Below, piece by piece: positions 17,695 to 26,794 of a stretch of DNA of 59,351 bases. Below the pieces are notes generated by a model that was given only the letters and a program-made list of their open reading frames with translations, ran no database searches and had not been told where the DNA came from. Made by a program: the position numbers and the translations under genes. How positions within the stretch are numbered: the stretch's first letter is position 1; every line of letters begins with the position of its first letter. This DNA comes from JADJNW01 sp964549655 (lineage in GTDB: Bacteria > Bacteroidota > Bacteroidia > Chitinophagales > Saprospiraceae), in assembly GCA_964549655.1 (NCBI GenBank), contig CAZJXN010000011.1:1-59351 (forward strand). The letters are read 5' to 3'.

Positions 17695-18264
17695 ATGTCA
17701 GTTACAAGAATAGCACATCGGTACGCCAAATCCTTGATTGACCTTGCGGTTGAGCAAAACAAATTGGAACGCGTACGCGAAGATGTACAAGCGTTCAAAG
17801 AAGCATCCACCAATAAAGATTTTCGGGCGTTTATCAAAAGTCCGATTATTCATCACACGAAGAAGAAACAAATTATCAAGACTTTGTTTGAGGGGAAGTT
17901 TGACACGTTGACCATGTCTTTTTTAGATATTTTGACGCGCAAAGGTCGAGAAGAATACCTGCCGGAAATTGCAGCGGAGTTTATTCAAGAATATAAAAAA
18001 ATCAAACACATTACGACGGTTCGACTTACGACGGCTACTCCTTTGAGCGAAGCTGCGGTCAATGCCGTTCGCACTAAACTGATTGATACCACTAAAACGA
18101 GTGATAATATAGAATTGATGACGGCAGTAGACCCGGACCTTATCGGTGGCTATGTGCTTGAATTTGATGGGAATGTATACGATGCCAGCATCAAGCACAA
18201 ATTGGTACAACTGAAAGACGATTTTGACGATAATTTATATATTTCGCAGATTATTGCGCGGTAA
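17695..18264 (+). CDS. atpH: F1Fo ATP synthase subunit delta
   Basis: 189 residues of the OSCP/delta family. It starts SVTRIAHRYAKSLIDLAVEQ, the family signature, and has the C-terminal VDPDLIGGYVLEFDGNVYDA element. It caps the F1 head and joins it to subunit b. The order F-H-A-G is the standard one. Confidence 0.95.
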   Translation: MSVTRIAHRYAKSLIDLAVEQNKLERVREDVQAFKEASTNKDFRAFIKSPIIHHTKKKQIIKTLFEGKFDTLTMSFLDILTRKGREEYLPEIAAEFIQEYKKIKHITTVRLTTATPLSEAAVNAVRTKLIDTTKTSDNIELMTAVDPDLIGGYVLEFDGNVYDASIKHKLVQLKDDFDDNLYISQIIAR

Positions 18265-18269
18265 GTAGA

Positions 18270-18334
18270 TTCACGCAAAGGCGCCAAGACGCGGAGATTG
18301 TATATCGTATAAAAACTTTGCGCCTTTGCGTGAA
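18270..18334. repeat. Inverted CGCAAAGGCGC repeat between atpH and atpA
   Basis: TTCACGCAAAGGCGCCAAG (18270-18288) matches the inverse of 18316-18334 at 18 of 19 positions. Repeats of this sequence type are common in many bacterial genomes. It is not followed by a U-tract. Confidence 0.85.
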
Positions 18335-18369
18335 AATGAATTTTAGATAATTCTATAATTTAAAATAAA

Positions 18370-19971
18370 ATGGCAGACGTAAAACCTGATGAAATATCCG
18401 CGATACTCAAGCAGCAACTGTCTGGCTTTAGCACCGCAACGGAACTGGAAGAATTTGGCACGGTACTCCAAGTGGGAGACGGTATTGCTCGCGTGTACGG
18501 CTTGACAAAAGCACAGGCTGGTGAATTGGTAGAGTTTGAAAGTGGTGTGCAAGCCATCGTTTTGAACCTCGAAGAAGATAACGTGGGCGTGGTTTTAATG
18601 GGTTCGAGCGAAGGCATTAAAGAAGGCTCGCGTGTGAAGCGCACCGGACGCATCGCAGCTATCCAAGTAGGTGATGGCATGGTGGGTCGGGTTGTGAATA
18701 CGCTGGGCTTCCCGATTGATGGGAAAGGAGAAATTAAAGGTAAAACATACGAGATGCCTTTGGAGCGCAAAGCACCGGGCGTTATCTATCGCCAGCCAGT
18801 AAACGAGCCATTGCAAACGGGTATCAAAGCAATTGATGCGATGATTCCGATTGGTCGTGGACAGCGCGAGTTGATTATTGGTGACCGTCAGACCGGTAAA
18901 ACGGCGATTGCACTTGATACAATTATCAATCAAAGAGAATTTCACGAGCGCGGTGAAACCGTTTACTGTATCTATGTTGCTTCTGGTCAGAAGGCTTCTA
19001 CCGTAGCACAAGTAGCGCGTACACTGGAAGAGAACGGCGCGATGGACTATACAGTAATTGTATCGGCATCCGCTGCTGAACCTGCACCTTTGAAATTTTA
19101 CGCACCTTTTGCAGGTGCTGCGATTGGAGAGTTTTTCCGAGACACGGGTCGTCCGGCGCTGATTATTTATGATGATTTGTCCAAGCAGGCAGTATCCTAC
19201 CGCGAGGTTTCGCTGTTGTTACGCCGCCCGCCGGGACGCGAAGCATATCCGGGTGATGTATTTTATCTACACTCCCGTTTGTTGGAGCGCGCCGCCAAAG
19301 TCATTGCAAACGACGAAATTGCTCGTCAGATGAATGATTTGCCAGATTCGTTGAAAAATGCGAAAGATGATAATGGTCAACCACTGGTGAAAGGCGGCGG
19401 TTCCTTAACAGCGCTGCCAATTATTGAAACGCAGGCTGGTGACGTATCTGCCTACATTCCGACCAACGTAATTTCGATTACGGACGGTCAGATTTTCTTG
19501 GAATCTCGCTTGTTCAACGCTGGTATCCGTCCTGCTATTAATGTAGGTATTTCGGTAAGTCGCGTGGGCGGTTCTGCGCAGATTAAATCCATGAAAAAAG
19601 TAGCGGGTACACTGAAACTCGACCAAGCACAATACGAATCTTTAGCGGCTTTCGCCAAATTTGGTTCGGACTTGGATGCTGCAACGGCAGCCGTTTTGGA
19701 AAAAGGCAAGCGCAACGTGGAAATTCTAAAGCAGCCCCAATATTCGCCAGTATCGGTGGAGAAACAAGTGGCAATGATGTATTTGGGTACAAAAAACCTA
19801 TTGCGTAACGTGCCAGTTGATAAAGTGAATGATTTTGAATACGTATTCTTGTCCACACTGGAACAGCGCCACCCGCAGACCTTAGCCGATTTCAAAAAAG
19901 GCAACTTGTCTGACGAAGGAATGAAAAATGTAGAAGCATTAGCGTTGGAGCTGGCTTCACAATTCAAATAA
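18370..19971 (+). CDS. atpA: F1Fo ATP synthase subunit alpha
   Basis: 533 residues, slightly longer than usual owing to a short insertion near 355 (NAKDDNGQPLVKGGG). Walker A is GDRQTGKT (171-178); the alpha signature PAINVGISVSRVGGSAQ is present. It forms the non-catalytic nucleotide sites of the F1 head. No atpD or atpC follows, in line with many Bacteroidota where these two lie elsewhere. Confidence 0.97.
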   Translation: MADVKPDEISAILKQQLSGFSTATELEEFGTVLQVGDGIARVYGLTKAQAGELVEFESGVQAIVLNLEEDNVGVVLMGSSEGIKEGSRVKRTGRIAAIQVGDGMVGRVVNTLGFPIDGKGEIKGKTYEMPLERKAPGVIYRQPVNEPLQTGIKAIDAMIPIGRGQRELIIGDRQTGKTAIALDTIINQREFHERGETVYCIYVASGQKASTVAQVARTLEENGAMDYTVIVSASAAEPAPLKFYAPFAGAAIGEFFRDTGRPALIIYDDLSKQAVSYREVSLLLRRPPGREAYPGDVFYLHSRLLERAAKVIANDEIARQMNDLPDSLKNAKDDNGQPLVKGGGSLTALPIIETQAGDVSAYIPTNVISITDGQIFLESRLFNAGIRPAINVGISVSRVGGSAQIKSMKKVAGTLKLDQAQYESLAAFAKFGSDLDAATAAVLEKGKRNVEILKQPQYSPVSVEKQVAMMYLGTKNLLRNVPVDKVNDFEYVFLSTLEQRHPQTLADFKKGNLSDEGMKNVEALALELASQFK

Positions 19972-19979
19972 TTTTTTAA

Positions 19980-20070
19980 GATGCCAGATTAAAAGATACC
20001 AGATGCCAGACGCGCGCTCACTCCCTAAGAGTAAAAAGAGCGTATCTGGCATCTGGCATTTGGCATCTGA
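19980..20070. repeat. Inverted ATGCCAGAT repeat between atpA and atpG
   Basis: The left arm (GATGCCAGAT, AGATACCAGATGCCAGACGC, ending GCGCTC) is mirrored by a right arm (GAGCGTATCTGGCATCTGGC then ATTTGGCATC). The arms would form a long imperfect stem. Confidence 0.8.
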
Positions 20071-20083
20071 AATCTGACAAAAT

Positions 20084-20974
20084 ATGCCTGCTAACTTAAA
20101 AGAAATACGGGAGCGCGTTCGCTCGGTGCAAAATACGCAGCAGATTACCAAAGCTATGAAGGTGGTGTCGGCGGCGAAATTGCGAAAAGCGCAACAGGCA
20201 ATTGTGCAAATGCGCCCTTATGCGGACAAGCTCAACTCGATGCTGCGCAATATTTTGTCGAATGTAGACAGTGACTTGGCGATTGATTTTGCGAAAGAAC
20301 GGGTGGTGGAAAAAGCGTGTTTGGTTGTTGTTACTTCTAATCGGGGTTTGGCAGGTGCTTTCAATGCGAACATCATCAAAGCTGCGATGCGCGTCATTGC
20401 TACAGAATATGCAGAGATACGAGCAAAAGGGAATTTAACAATTCTTTGTGTTGGCAAAAAGGGATACGATTTTTTGAGAAAGCGCTACCCGGACGTCACC
20501 TTTATTGCAGACTTTGTAACGGCTTTTGATAACCTGGGTGCAGAAAATATATCGCGCGTTTCAGGTACTTTGATGAAGGGTTTTGAAGAAAGAGCGTTTG
20601 ACCATGTGATAGTCGCTTATGGACGATTTAAAAACGCAGCTACGCAATATCCTGAAACAGAACAATTTCTGCCGGTCGCAAAATTGCAAGTAGAAGGTGA
20701 CTCCAAACAACGCGCTTGGTACATTTTTGAGCCGGATGCGGAAAGTTTATTGGGCTATTTAGTGCCGCAGATTTTACATACGCAATTTTATCGTTATGTG
20801 TTAGATACCCACGCTTCGGAACACGGTGCGCGCATGACCGCCATGGACAAAGCCTCCGAAAACGCAGAAGAATTGTTGCGGGACTTAAAATTAGGTTACA
20901 ACAAAGCTCGACAGGAAGCCATTACGACCGAGATTTTGGAAATTGTGGGCGGTGCAGCAGCGTTAGGCGGTTAA
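20084..20974 (+). CDS. atpG: F1Fo ATP synthase subunit gamma
   Basis: 296 residues, the rotor shaft. The N-terminal helix (NLKEIRERVRSVQNTQQITK, AMKVVSAAKLRKAQ) and the C-terminal helix (MTAMDKASENAEELL, NKARQEAITTEILEIVGGAA) are the conserved coiled coil. It is the last gene of the operon and is followed by a terminator at 21108-21146. Confidence 0.96.
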   Translation: MPANLKEIRERVRSVQNTQQITKAMKVVSAAKLRKAQQAIVQMRPYADKLNSMLRNILSNVDSDLAIDFAKERVVEKACLVVVTSNRGLAGAFNANIIKAAMRVIATEYAEIRAKGNLTILCVGKKGYDFLRKRYPDVTFIADFVTAFDNLGAENISRVSGTLMKGFEERAFDHVIVAYGRFKNAATQYPETEQFLPVAKLQVEGDSKQRAWYIFEPDAESLLGYLVPQILHTQFYRYVLDTHASEHGARMTAMDKASENAEELLRDLKLGYNKARQEAITTEILEIVGGAAALGG

Positions 20975-21044
20975 AAAGGTTTGGGATTTGAAGTTGCTCA
21001 CTTGATATTGACAGTTTCTGGTTTGCATGTTAAAGTTTGAGCGG

Positions 21045-21078
21045 TCTGGCATCTGGCATCTCAAAATCCGGCATCTTG
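21045..21078. repeat. Dispersed TCTGGCATC repeat
   Basis: Three TCTGGCATC or CCGGCATCT words in the 342-bp spacer after atpG, the same family as in the atpA-atpG spacer. The remaining spacer holds a terminator and the CAACTGC repeat at 21280; no gene is seen in it. Confidence 0.65.
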
Positions 21079-21107
21079 TTTTAGCTTGACGTTTAAACGT
21101 TTCAAAA

Positions 21108-21146
21108 ATAAAAGAGCGTCGTTTCTGATAGGAGCGGCGCTTTTCT
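21108..21146 (+). terminator. Terminator of the ATP synthase operon
   Basis: AGCGTCG (21115-21121) pairs with CGGCGCT (21135-21141) including one G-U pair, flanked by A-rich and TTTT sequence. Confidence 0.6.
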
Positions 21147-21279
21147 CATTGTGGGAGTTAGGGTTTTCAGCATTATAGGATTTTCAGCATTTTATTCATT
21201 CCATAATTCTATAAATTCTAATAACTTTAGGCTGCTCGTAAGTAATCAAGCTATTAGCGACTGCCACTGCAAACCGCCA

Positions 21280-21297
21280 ACTGCATACTGGTATTAG
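21280..21297. repeat. Dispersed CAACTGCATACTGG repeat, copy 1
   Basis: ACTGCATACTGGTATTAG here and ACTGCATACTGGTATAAG at 28675-28692 match at 17 of 18 bases. Both follow runs of CCAACTGC-type words. Confidence 0.6.
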
Positions 21298-21316
21298 CCT
21301 AATTTGAATCCACACT

Positions 21317-22312
21317 ATGAAAGCCATTATACCCGTAGCTGGCACTGGTGCCCGCCTTCGTCCGTTGACTTATACGCAGCCCAAGCCGCTCATTCCAGTG
21401 GCTGGCAAACCGATTATTTCGTTTATTGTAGACCAGTTGACTTCCGTTGGTATTCAAGATTTTGTGTTTGTAATTGGCTATCTCGGCGAGAAAATCAAAG
21501 ATTATGTAGAACAAACGTATCCGAAAATCAATAAAGAATTTGTAACGCAGGAAGAGCGATTGGGTTCAGCGCATGCCATTTGGACAGCGAAAGAAAGTTG
21601 GCAAGAGGCAAAAGAAGTCATGATTTTCTTCGGCGATGTAATTGTGGATTTGGATTTTCAAAAAGTAATGGATTCGCCAACCTCCTGCATCGGTGTGAAA
21701 CGTGTGCAAAACCCGCGTGAATACGGCGTGGTAGAATATAATGAAGAGCAAGTCGTAAGCAGAGTAATTGAGAAGCCGCGCATCCCAAAGTCGGATATGG
21801 CAATGGTCGGTTTTTATAAAATAAAAGAAGTAGATGCCCTGGCGGAAGCATTGGATTATAATATCTCAAACCAGATTTTGACCAACGGCGAGTTTCCACT
21901 TACGGACGCGCTCATGCGCATGATAGAAAAAGGCGTGCAACTGCACACGGTATTGGTAGACAACTGGTTTAATTGTGGTAAAAAAGAAGTGTTGCTGGAA
22001 ACCAACGCCATTCTACTCGACCGCGAAGGCTATGCCTCTAGTAACTTGCCGGAATTTGACAGCTCTATCATCATTCATCCGGTGAGTATTGGCGGGAATT
22101 GCCAGATTTCTAATTCTATTATTGGTCCGCACGTCACCATCGGGCATGATGCAAAGATTGACAACGCCATCGTCAAAGATTCTATCATTGGCAATTACGC
22201 TTCGCTAAAGGAAGTCGTGCTGCACAAATCCGTCATCGGCAATGACACCGCCGTCACCGGCATGCGCCATAGTTTGAATATCGGGGATAATACGGAGATT
22301 GATTTTAGTTAG
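21317..22312 (+). CDS. NDP-sugar pyrophosphorylase (nucleotidyltransferase with C-terminal left-handed beta-helix)
   Basis: 331 residues. The N-terminal signature AIIPVAGTGARLRPLTYTQP followed by KPLIPVAGKPI binds the nucleotide; the metal site is FFGDVIVDLD. From about residue 245 hexapeptide repeats (VSIGGNCQISNSIIGPHVTI, GHDAKIDNAIVKDSIIGNYA) form a beta-helix that usually mediates oligomerisation or allostery. The family makes dTDP-glucose, UDP-glucose or GDP-mannose from sugar 1-phosphates; the sequence does not decide which. It stands alone, without neighbouring sugar-pathway genes. Confidence 0.9.
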   Translation: MKAIIPVAGTGARLRPLTYTQPKPLIPVAGKPIISFIVDQLTSVGIQDFVFVIGYLGEKIKDYVEQTYPKINKEFVTQEERLGSAHAIWTAKESWQEAKEVMIFFGDVIVDLDFQKVMDSPTSCIGVKRVQNPREYGVVEYNEEQVVSRVIEKPRIPKSDMAMVGFYKIKEVDALAEALDYNISNQILTNGEFPLTDALMRMIEKGVQLHTVLVDNWFNCGKKEVLLETNAILLDREGYASSNLPEFDSSIIIHPVSIGGNCQISNSIIGPHVTIGHDAKIDNAIVKDSIIGNYASLKEVVLHKSVIGNDTAVTGMRHSLNIGDNTEIDFS

Positions 22313-22354
22313 AAATATTTTGGCAATTTGTAATGATTTTAAAATCTATCAAAT

Positions 22355-22477
22355 ATGAAAAAACACGAAAAAATTCTTGTGATTTCTATAGTCGCCTTAA
22401 TCAGTATTTTATTTGATTGCAAGATTTACGGATATGGTACGGCTTTATACCAGAAAATGATATTATTGGTGTTATAA
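22355..22477 (+). CDS. Possible 40-residue peptide with a hydrophobic N-terminus
   Basis: A small frame, MKKHEKILVISIVALISILF then a short polar tail, looks like a signal or anchor peptide and ends ten bases before the convergent flavin reductase gene. It may be the remnant of a longer exported protein or a chance frame. No homologue is recognised. Confidence 0.25.
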   Translation: MKKHEKILVISIVALISILFDCKIYGYGTALYQKMILLVL

Positions 22478-22486
22478 TGAATTGAT

Positions 22487-23371
22487 TTACAAATGTTCCC
22501 CCAGCCACGCAATCTGCGCCGCCAATTCCAAATTCTCCTTCGCCAATTCTTTCTGCGCGTAGCGGTGCAATTCTTCGATTGGATTTTTTAATTGCAATAA
22601 ACTTTGAATGTAAATATCGTTCTGTAATGTTTGAATCATTTCAAAAGTAGGGGCAGCAGGCATTCCAGCAAATTGACCTAAGTCGTTGCCGGTCAATATG
22701 TTACTCTTGCGAATACTTTCGGGTAAATTATCATAACCGATGCCCATTCTATTTTGTGGTTGTACAATCGTGTGAATCGCCTCGCCGCTCGCACGCACGT
22801 AATAGGCGCGACCCATACGACCCATGAGGTCAATTTTATGCGGATCAATGCGTCCATTTTCATCCAAAATTGCTTCGTCAATGTGCATTTTTACAATTTC
22901 ACAAATGATGAGATGCCCTGCGCCGCCTTGCTCGCCTAACGGAATGATTTCCTTTAATTTACATTCCATTTGCACCGGCGATTCTTTTACTCGATACGGT
23001 TTTACTAAATCGGATGCAATTGGTGTCAAACCTGTTTTTGCAAATTCACTCATCTCTTTTGGAAACTCTATGCCAGCCACTGCTGCTTGTCGCACAATGG
23101 CATAAGTCACGACATTTATAACCACTTCGCCCGTTTCCATTACATTGTGTAAAGTATCTTTCGTGGTATTACCTTCTACTTTACGATTGGAAGAAAAAAC
23201 CAAAATAGGTGGATTGGAACTAAAACAATTGAAAAAGCTGTAAGGCGCGAGATTTGGATTGCCTTCCTTGTCCACGGTGCTGGCAAAAGCGATGGGACGG
23301 GGCGCTACGGCTCCAAGCATATATTGGTGAAAATCAGCAGTGGGTATCGTACCGGGTTCAATCGTCAGCAT
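22487..23371 (-). CDS. Flavin reductase family protein (FMN-binding split barrel)
   Basis: 294 residues from the ATG at 23369-23371 (MLTIEPGTIP); 24 extra upstream codons are not conserved. The family core is clear: FHQYMLGAVAPRPIAFASTV, then NLAPYSFFNCFSSNPPILVF for FMN binding, and a VINVVTYAIV segment. Such enzymes bind FMN and reduce it with NAD(P)H, or act as small oxidoreductases. Extra length at the C-terminus (a helical tail of about 60 residues) is common in Bacteroidota members. It is divergent from the thioredoxin-like gene across a 102-bp spacer. Confidence 0.88.
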   Translation of the reverse strand: MLTIEPGTIPTADFHQYMLGAVAPRPIAFASTVDKEGNPNLAPYSFFNCFSSNPPILVFSSNRKVEGNTTKDTLHNVMETGEVVINVVTYAIVRQAAVAGIEFPKEMSEFAKTGLTPIASDLVKPYRVKESPVQMECKLKEIIPLGEQGGAGHLIICEIVKMHIDEAILDENGRIDPHKIDLMGRMGRAYYVRASGEAIHTIVQPQNRMGIGYDNLPESIRKSNILTGNDLGQFAGMPAAPTFEMIQTLQNDIYIQSLLQLKNPIEELHRYAQKELAKENLELAAQIAWLGEHL

Positions 23372-23473
23372 AAGCAGTTTTTTCAAATAGCGAAACCTTC
23401 TGTTCGCATACGGGTTTTGCAATAGTAACGTGGCTTGGCACACAACGTTACAAACTTGATTTGAATTATCCGC

Positions 23474-23995
23474 ATGAAAAAAGTGAAATTTCCGTTTTGG
23501 ACTGGCTTTTTATTGGTAATCCTTCTTTGGTATGGAGGGAGATATTTTTATTTCCAACCTACGTTCGACGTGCGCGAGCAAGCACCTGATTTTGAAGCTA
23601 CTTTATTGAATGGAGTACCATTTAAACTGAAAGATGTACGTGGCAATCATGTACTCGTTCACTTTTGGGGGAGTTGGTGCGGACCGTGCCGACAGGAGAA
23701 TCCAGCATTGACGGCTATTTATAACCAGTATCAGGAAAAGAAATTTACAATCGTTGGTATCGCCATTGAAAAAAATTCGAATAACTGGCGGCAAGCAATT
23801 GAACGCGACCAACTAAATTATCCTTATCATATTTTAGACCAAACTTCTAATTTTAAATTTTTTGATGCGCCACTTTCTAAATTATATGGCGTGAAGCAGC
23901 TGCCAAGTAACTTTCTGTTGGATGAACGTGGCACGATTATAGCGGTAAACCTTACACCACCACAGTTAGAAGCTCATTTGAAAGAAAAATTATAA
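23474..23995 (+). CDS. TlpA/ResA-like membrane-anchored thioredoxin
   Basis: 173 residues. An N-terminal anchor (FWTGFLLVILLWYGGRYFY) precedes a redoxin domain with the active site WGSWCGPCRQENP and the cis-Pro element QLPSNFLLDE. The catalytic domain faces the periplasm, where it would reduce disulfides, for example in cytochrome c maturation. No cytochrome gene is adjacent, so its partner is unknown. Confidence 0.9.
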   Translation: MKKVKFPFWTGFLLVILLWYGGRYFYFQPTFDVREQAPDFEATLLNGVPFKLKDVRGNHVLVHFWGSWCGPCRQENPALTAIYNQYQEKKFTIVGIAIEKNSNNWRQAIERDQLNYPYHILDQTSNFKFFDAPLSKLYGVKQLPSNFLLDERGTIIAVNLTPPQLEAHLKEKL

Positions 23996-24142
23996 AAGTG
24001 GTGACTCTATAGTTATTACAGTTATATTTTAAAAGTAAATAGATTTTTTTGTAGTACCTGTTTATTGGCAAATTAGCACATCAACTCATCCTGACAAAAT
24101 GACGCAAATTATCTTGTGGCAAAAAAATTGCTAAGAGGTAGT

Positions 24143-24733
24143 ATGTGGAACAAAATGCGAAAAGCGATGCACAATCAAGAACCATTGGAAAACCAAACAC
24201 ACGACGAATTATCAAAAGAATCAGCGCAGACAACTACTGCGGATGAATTTCTAATAGATGCGCTCCAAACCGACGAAAACCAAGATTTGGCTGCCACCAT
24301 GCAGGCAGAGCTGCAAACGGTGCAAAAAGACTACGACGAGTTGAAGGATAAATATATGCGGATATTTGCGGAGTTTGACAATTATAAACGGCGTGCTGTC
24401 AAAGAAAGATATGATTTGATAAAGACTGCTTCGCAGGACATCGTGACAGCACTTTTACCGGTTTTGGACGATTTTGACAGAGCCAAGCGAAATGATGAAG
24501 TCAGTGAAGGAATTAATTTAATTTATAATAAACTACACGCTATTTTACAAAGTAAAGGCTTGGAAACGATGGAAAGTAACGGACAGCTCTTCAATCCTGA
24601 ATTTCACGAAGCCTTGACGGAAATAACCGCACCCAACGAAGAACTAAAAGGTAAAGTAGTAGATACGATTGAAAAGGGCTATCAGTTGGGCGATAAAATT
24701 ATTCGCTATGCAAAGGTGGTAGTTGGTAAGTAA
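24143..24733 (+). CDS. grpE: GrpE nucleotide-exchange factor
   Basis: 196 residues from the ATG at 24143, which has AGAGG five bases upstream; a GTG at 24116 is in frame but less likely. The N-terminal 60 residues are variable and acidic. The core starts at LQTVQKDYDELKDKYMRIFA, followed by the FDNYKRRAVKER motif and the beta domain ending GYQLGDKIIRYAKVVVGK. GrpE releases ADP from DnaK. dnaJ lies 101 bp downstream; dnaK is not in the window. Confidence 0.94.
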   Translation: MWNKMRKAMHNQEPLENQTHDELSKESAQTTTADEFLIDALQTDENQDLAATMQAELQTVQKDYDELKDKYMRIFAEFDNYKRRAVKERYDLIKTASQDIVTALLPVLDDFDRAKRNDEVSEGINLIYNKLHAILQSKGLETMESNGQLFNPEFHEALTEITAPNEELKGKVVDTIEKGYQLGDKIIRYAKVVVGK

Positions 24734-24834
24734 GACCATGATTCGTAGGAGGATAGGATTAGCAAGATGGATTTATATTGACCTCCGTTCATAAAATAAA
24801 TTGCTGATTTACAGATGAATCGTAAATAGAAAAA

Positions 24835-25998
24835 ATGGCAAAGCGCGATTACTATGAAATACTTGGGGTGGCAAAAAATGCCGACCAAGATACGATGAAA
24901 AAAGCGTATCGAAAATTGGCGCTCCAGTATCACCCTGACAAAAACCCGGGCGATAAAGCATCGGAAGATAAATTTAAGGAAGCAGCCGAGGCGTATGAAG
25001 TGCTGAGTGACGCGGATAAGCGCGCCAGATACGACCGCCACGGTCACGCAGGTGTAGACCCGAACGGTATGGGCGGCTTTAGCGGCACGGGTGGTATGAC
25101 AATGGATGATATCTTCAGTCAGTTTAGCGATATTTTTGGTGAGTCTGGTGGAGGTTTTAGTAGTCAGTTCTACGATAGAGGCGGCGGCAGTGCGCGTCCG
25201 CGCGGACAGCGTGGTACAAATCTGCGCATTAAAGTCACGCTTACATTAGAAGAAATTGCCACGGGTGTTACCAAAAAAATCAAAGTTAAAAAGCAGCTCA
25301 CTTGTGATGTGTGTAACGGCAGCGGCGCAAAAGACAGCAATTCTGTCAGCACTTGCAATACGTGTCGTGGCGCGGGTTATGTGCGGCAGGTGAAAAACAC
25401 GTTTTTGGGTCAAATGCAGGCGACCGTGACGTGCCCAACTTGTAGCGGTACGGGTACCACGGTGACTGCCAATTGTGTGAAATGTAAAGGCGACGGTGTG
25501 GTGTATGGCGAAGAAATGATTGATATGGAAATACCGGGCGGCGTGGAGGAAGGAATGCAATTGTCGTTGCGGGGCAAAGGAAATATGGGTCTGAAAGGTG
25601 GACCTGCTGGCGATTTGTTGATTACAATTGAAGAAAAACCACATGATTATTTGCAGCGCGACGGCATGAATCTGATACATGATTTATACGTCAATTTTGC
25701 AGATGCGGCGCTTGGAACGAGCTTAGAAGTGCCAACCATTGACGGAAAAGTGAAAATAAAAATTCCGCCAGGCACACAGTCGGGTAAAATTTTCCGGTTG
25801 AAGGATAAAGGCTTGCCGTCGGTGCAAACGTATGGGCGAGGTGACCAACTCATCCATGTAAATGTGTGGACACCGAAAAAATTCAATGAGGAAGAGCGCC
25901 AAGTATTAGAAAAACTGCGCGCGATGCCTAACTTTCAGCCGCAGCCGGTAAAAGGCGAAAAAGGCTTTTTTGAAAAAATGAAAGATTATTTTAAATAA
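24835..25998 (+). CDS. dnaJ: Chaperone DnaJ
   Basis: 387 residues, a class A J-protein. The J domain has HPD in YHPDKNPGD, followed by a Gly/Phe/Met-rich linker. The zinc-binding region has four CxxCxGxG repeats (CDVCNGSG, CNTCRGAG, CPTCSGTG, CVKCKGDG), and then the C-terminal substrate-binding domains. It stimulates DnaK ATPase activity and delivers substrates. It forms an operon with grpE and ends at a strong terminator. Confidence 0.97.
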   Translation: MAKRDYYEILGVAKNADQDTMKKAYRKLALQYHPDKNPGDKASEDKFKEAAEAYEVLSDADKRARYDRHGHAGVDPNGMGGFSGTGGMTMDDIFSQFSDIFGESGGGFSSQFYDRGGGSARPRGQRGTNLRIKVTLTLEEIATGVTKKIKVKKQLTCDVCNGSGAKDSNSVSTCNTCRGAGYVRQVKNTFLGQMQATVTCPTCSGTGTTVTANCVKCKGDGVVYGEEMIDMEIPGGVEEGMQLSLRGKGNMGLKGGPAGDLLITIEEKPHDYLQRDGMNLIHDLYVNFADAALGTSLEVPTIDGKVKIKIPPGTQSGKIFRLKDKGLPSVQTYGRGDQLIHVNVWTPKKFNEEERQVLEKLRAMPNFQPQPVKGEKGFFEKMKDYFK

Positions 25999-26013
25999 TT
26001 TATGCAGCAGAAA

Positions 26014-26045
26014 GGACGTTAGCCAAGATTGTTAACGTCCTTTTT
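26014..26045 (+). terminator. Terminator of grpE-dnaJ
   Basis: GGACGTTA pairs perfectly with TAACGTCC across an 11-nt loop, followed immediately by TTTTT, 16 bases after the dnaJ stop codon. Confidence 0.88.
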
Positions 26046-26056
26046 ATATTTTTAGA

Positions 26057-26536
26057 ATGAAGCTATCCTACTTTCTTATTTCAACTTTCTTATTTCTTCT
26101 TTTAATTGCCTGCGGTCCAAAATATGCTGTCAACAAAACCTATAATCTTTCTAATAAGGAGTGGACATACGCCGATTCCCTCCGTTTTGATTTTGAAATA
26201 AAAGACACGCTGGCATTATACAATTTGTTGTTAGAGGTAAAACACGCCACCGATTTTAGCTTTCAAAATCTCTACACCCGCATTCACACCCAATTTCCCG
26301 ATGGTACGCGCCTGAGCAAACCCGTCTCGCTTGAACTCGCTGATAAAATCGGCACTTGGCAGGGCGATTGCAATTCAAAAACTTGTACACTGGAAATCAG
26401 GATTCAAGAAGGTGCTTATTTCAATAAAACAGGAAAATATGTTGTCATTGTAGAACAATTCATGCGCGAGCAATCTATTAAAGGCGTCCAAAGTGTGACT
26501 TTGAAAGTGCAAGAAACAGGTGAAAAGCGAAAATAA
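26057..26536 (+). CDS. gldH: Gliding motility lipoprotein GldH
   Basis: 159 residues. The signal peptide ends in a lipobox (FLLLIACGP, lipidation at Cys19). The conserved GldH pattern is seen: YNLSNKEWTYADSLRFDFEI, LLLEVKHATDFSFQNLYTRI, FPDGTRLSK, and LEIRIQEGAYFNKTGKYVVI near the end. GldH is required for the Bacteroidota gliding and type IX secretion machinery in Flavobacterium; many non-gliding members also keep it. The other gld genes are not nearby. Confidence 0.88.
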   Translation: MKLSYFLISTFLFLLLIACGPKYAVNKTYNLSNKEWTYADSLRFDFEIKDTLALYNLLLEVKHATDFSFQNLYTRIHTQFPDGTRLSKPVSLELADKIGTWQGDCNSKTCTLEIRIQEGAYFNKTGKYVVIVEQFMREQSIKGVQSVTLKVQETGEKRK

Positions 26537-26716
26537 TTAAATCAGTAGACAGTATTCAGTTTATAACTGTTTGAAAGACATACTTTTACGAAGTGCAAAA
26601 ATTTTCTATGTTTTTTTTGATATAATTGGCTACTTGGAAAATTCCAACCACAAACCGCTTCATTTATTTACATTCCTGAAACATAAAATTAATATAGTAA
26701 GCATCGCTTAAAACAA

Positions 26717-26745
26717 TCTGGACTGCAATTTTGTCGTTACCTTTG
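26717..26745 (+). promoter_or_regulatory. Bacteroidota promoter of the glutaminase gene
   Basis: TCTG (26717-26720), 17 bases, then TACCTTTG (26738-26745), a perfect -7 element, 49 bases before the ATG. Confidence 0.55.
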
Positions 26746-26794
26746 CCATGTCTTTTGAAAAGGCCATGTCCGCCAACCAAATAATACTTTGATT

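Noticed and set aside
20975..21316. atpD or atpC after atpG
   Set aside because: The spacer holds repeats and a terminator only; the next gene is a sugar nucleotidyltransferase.
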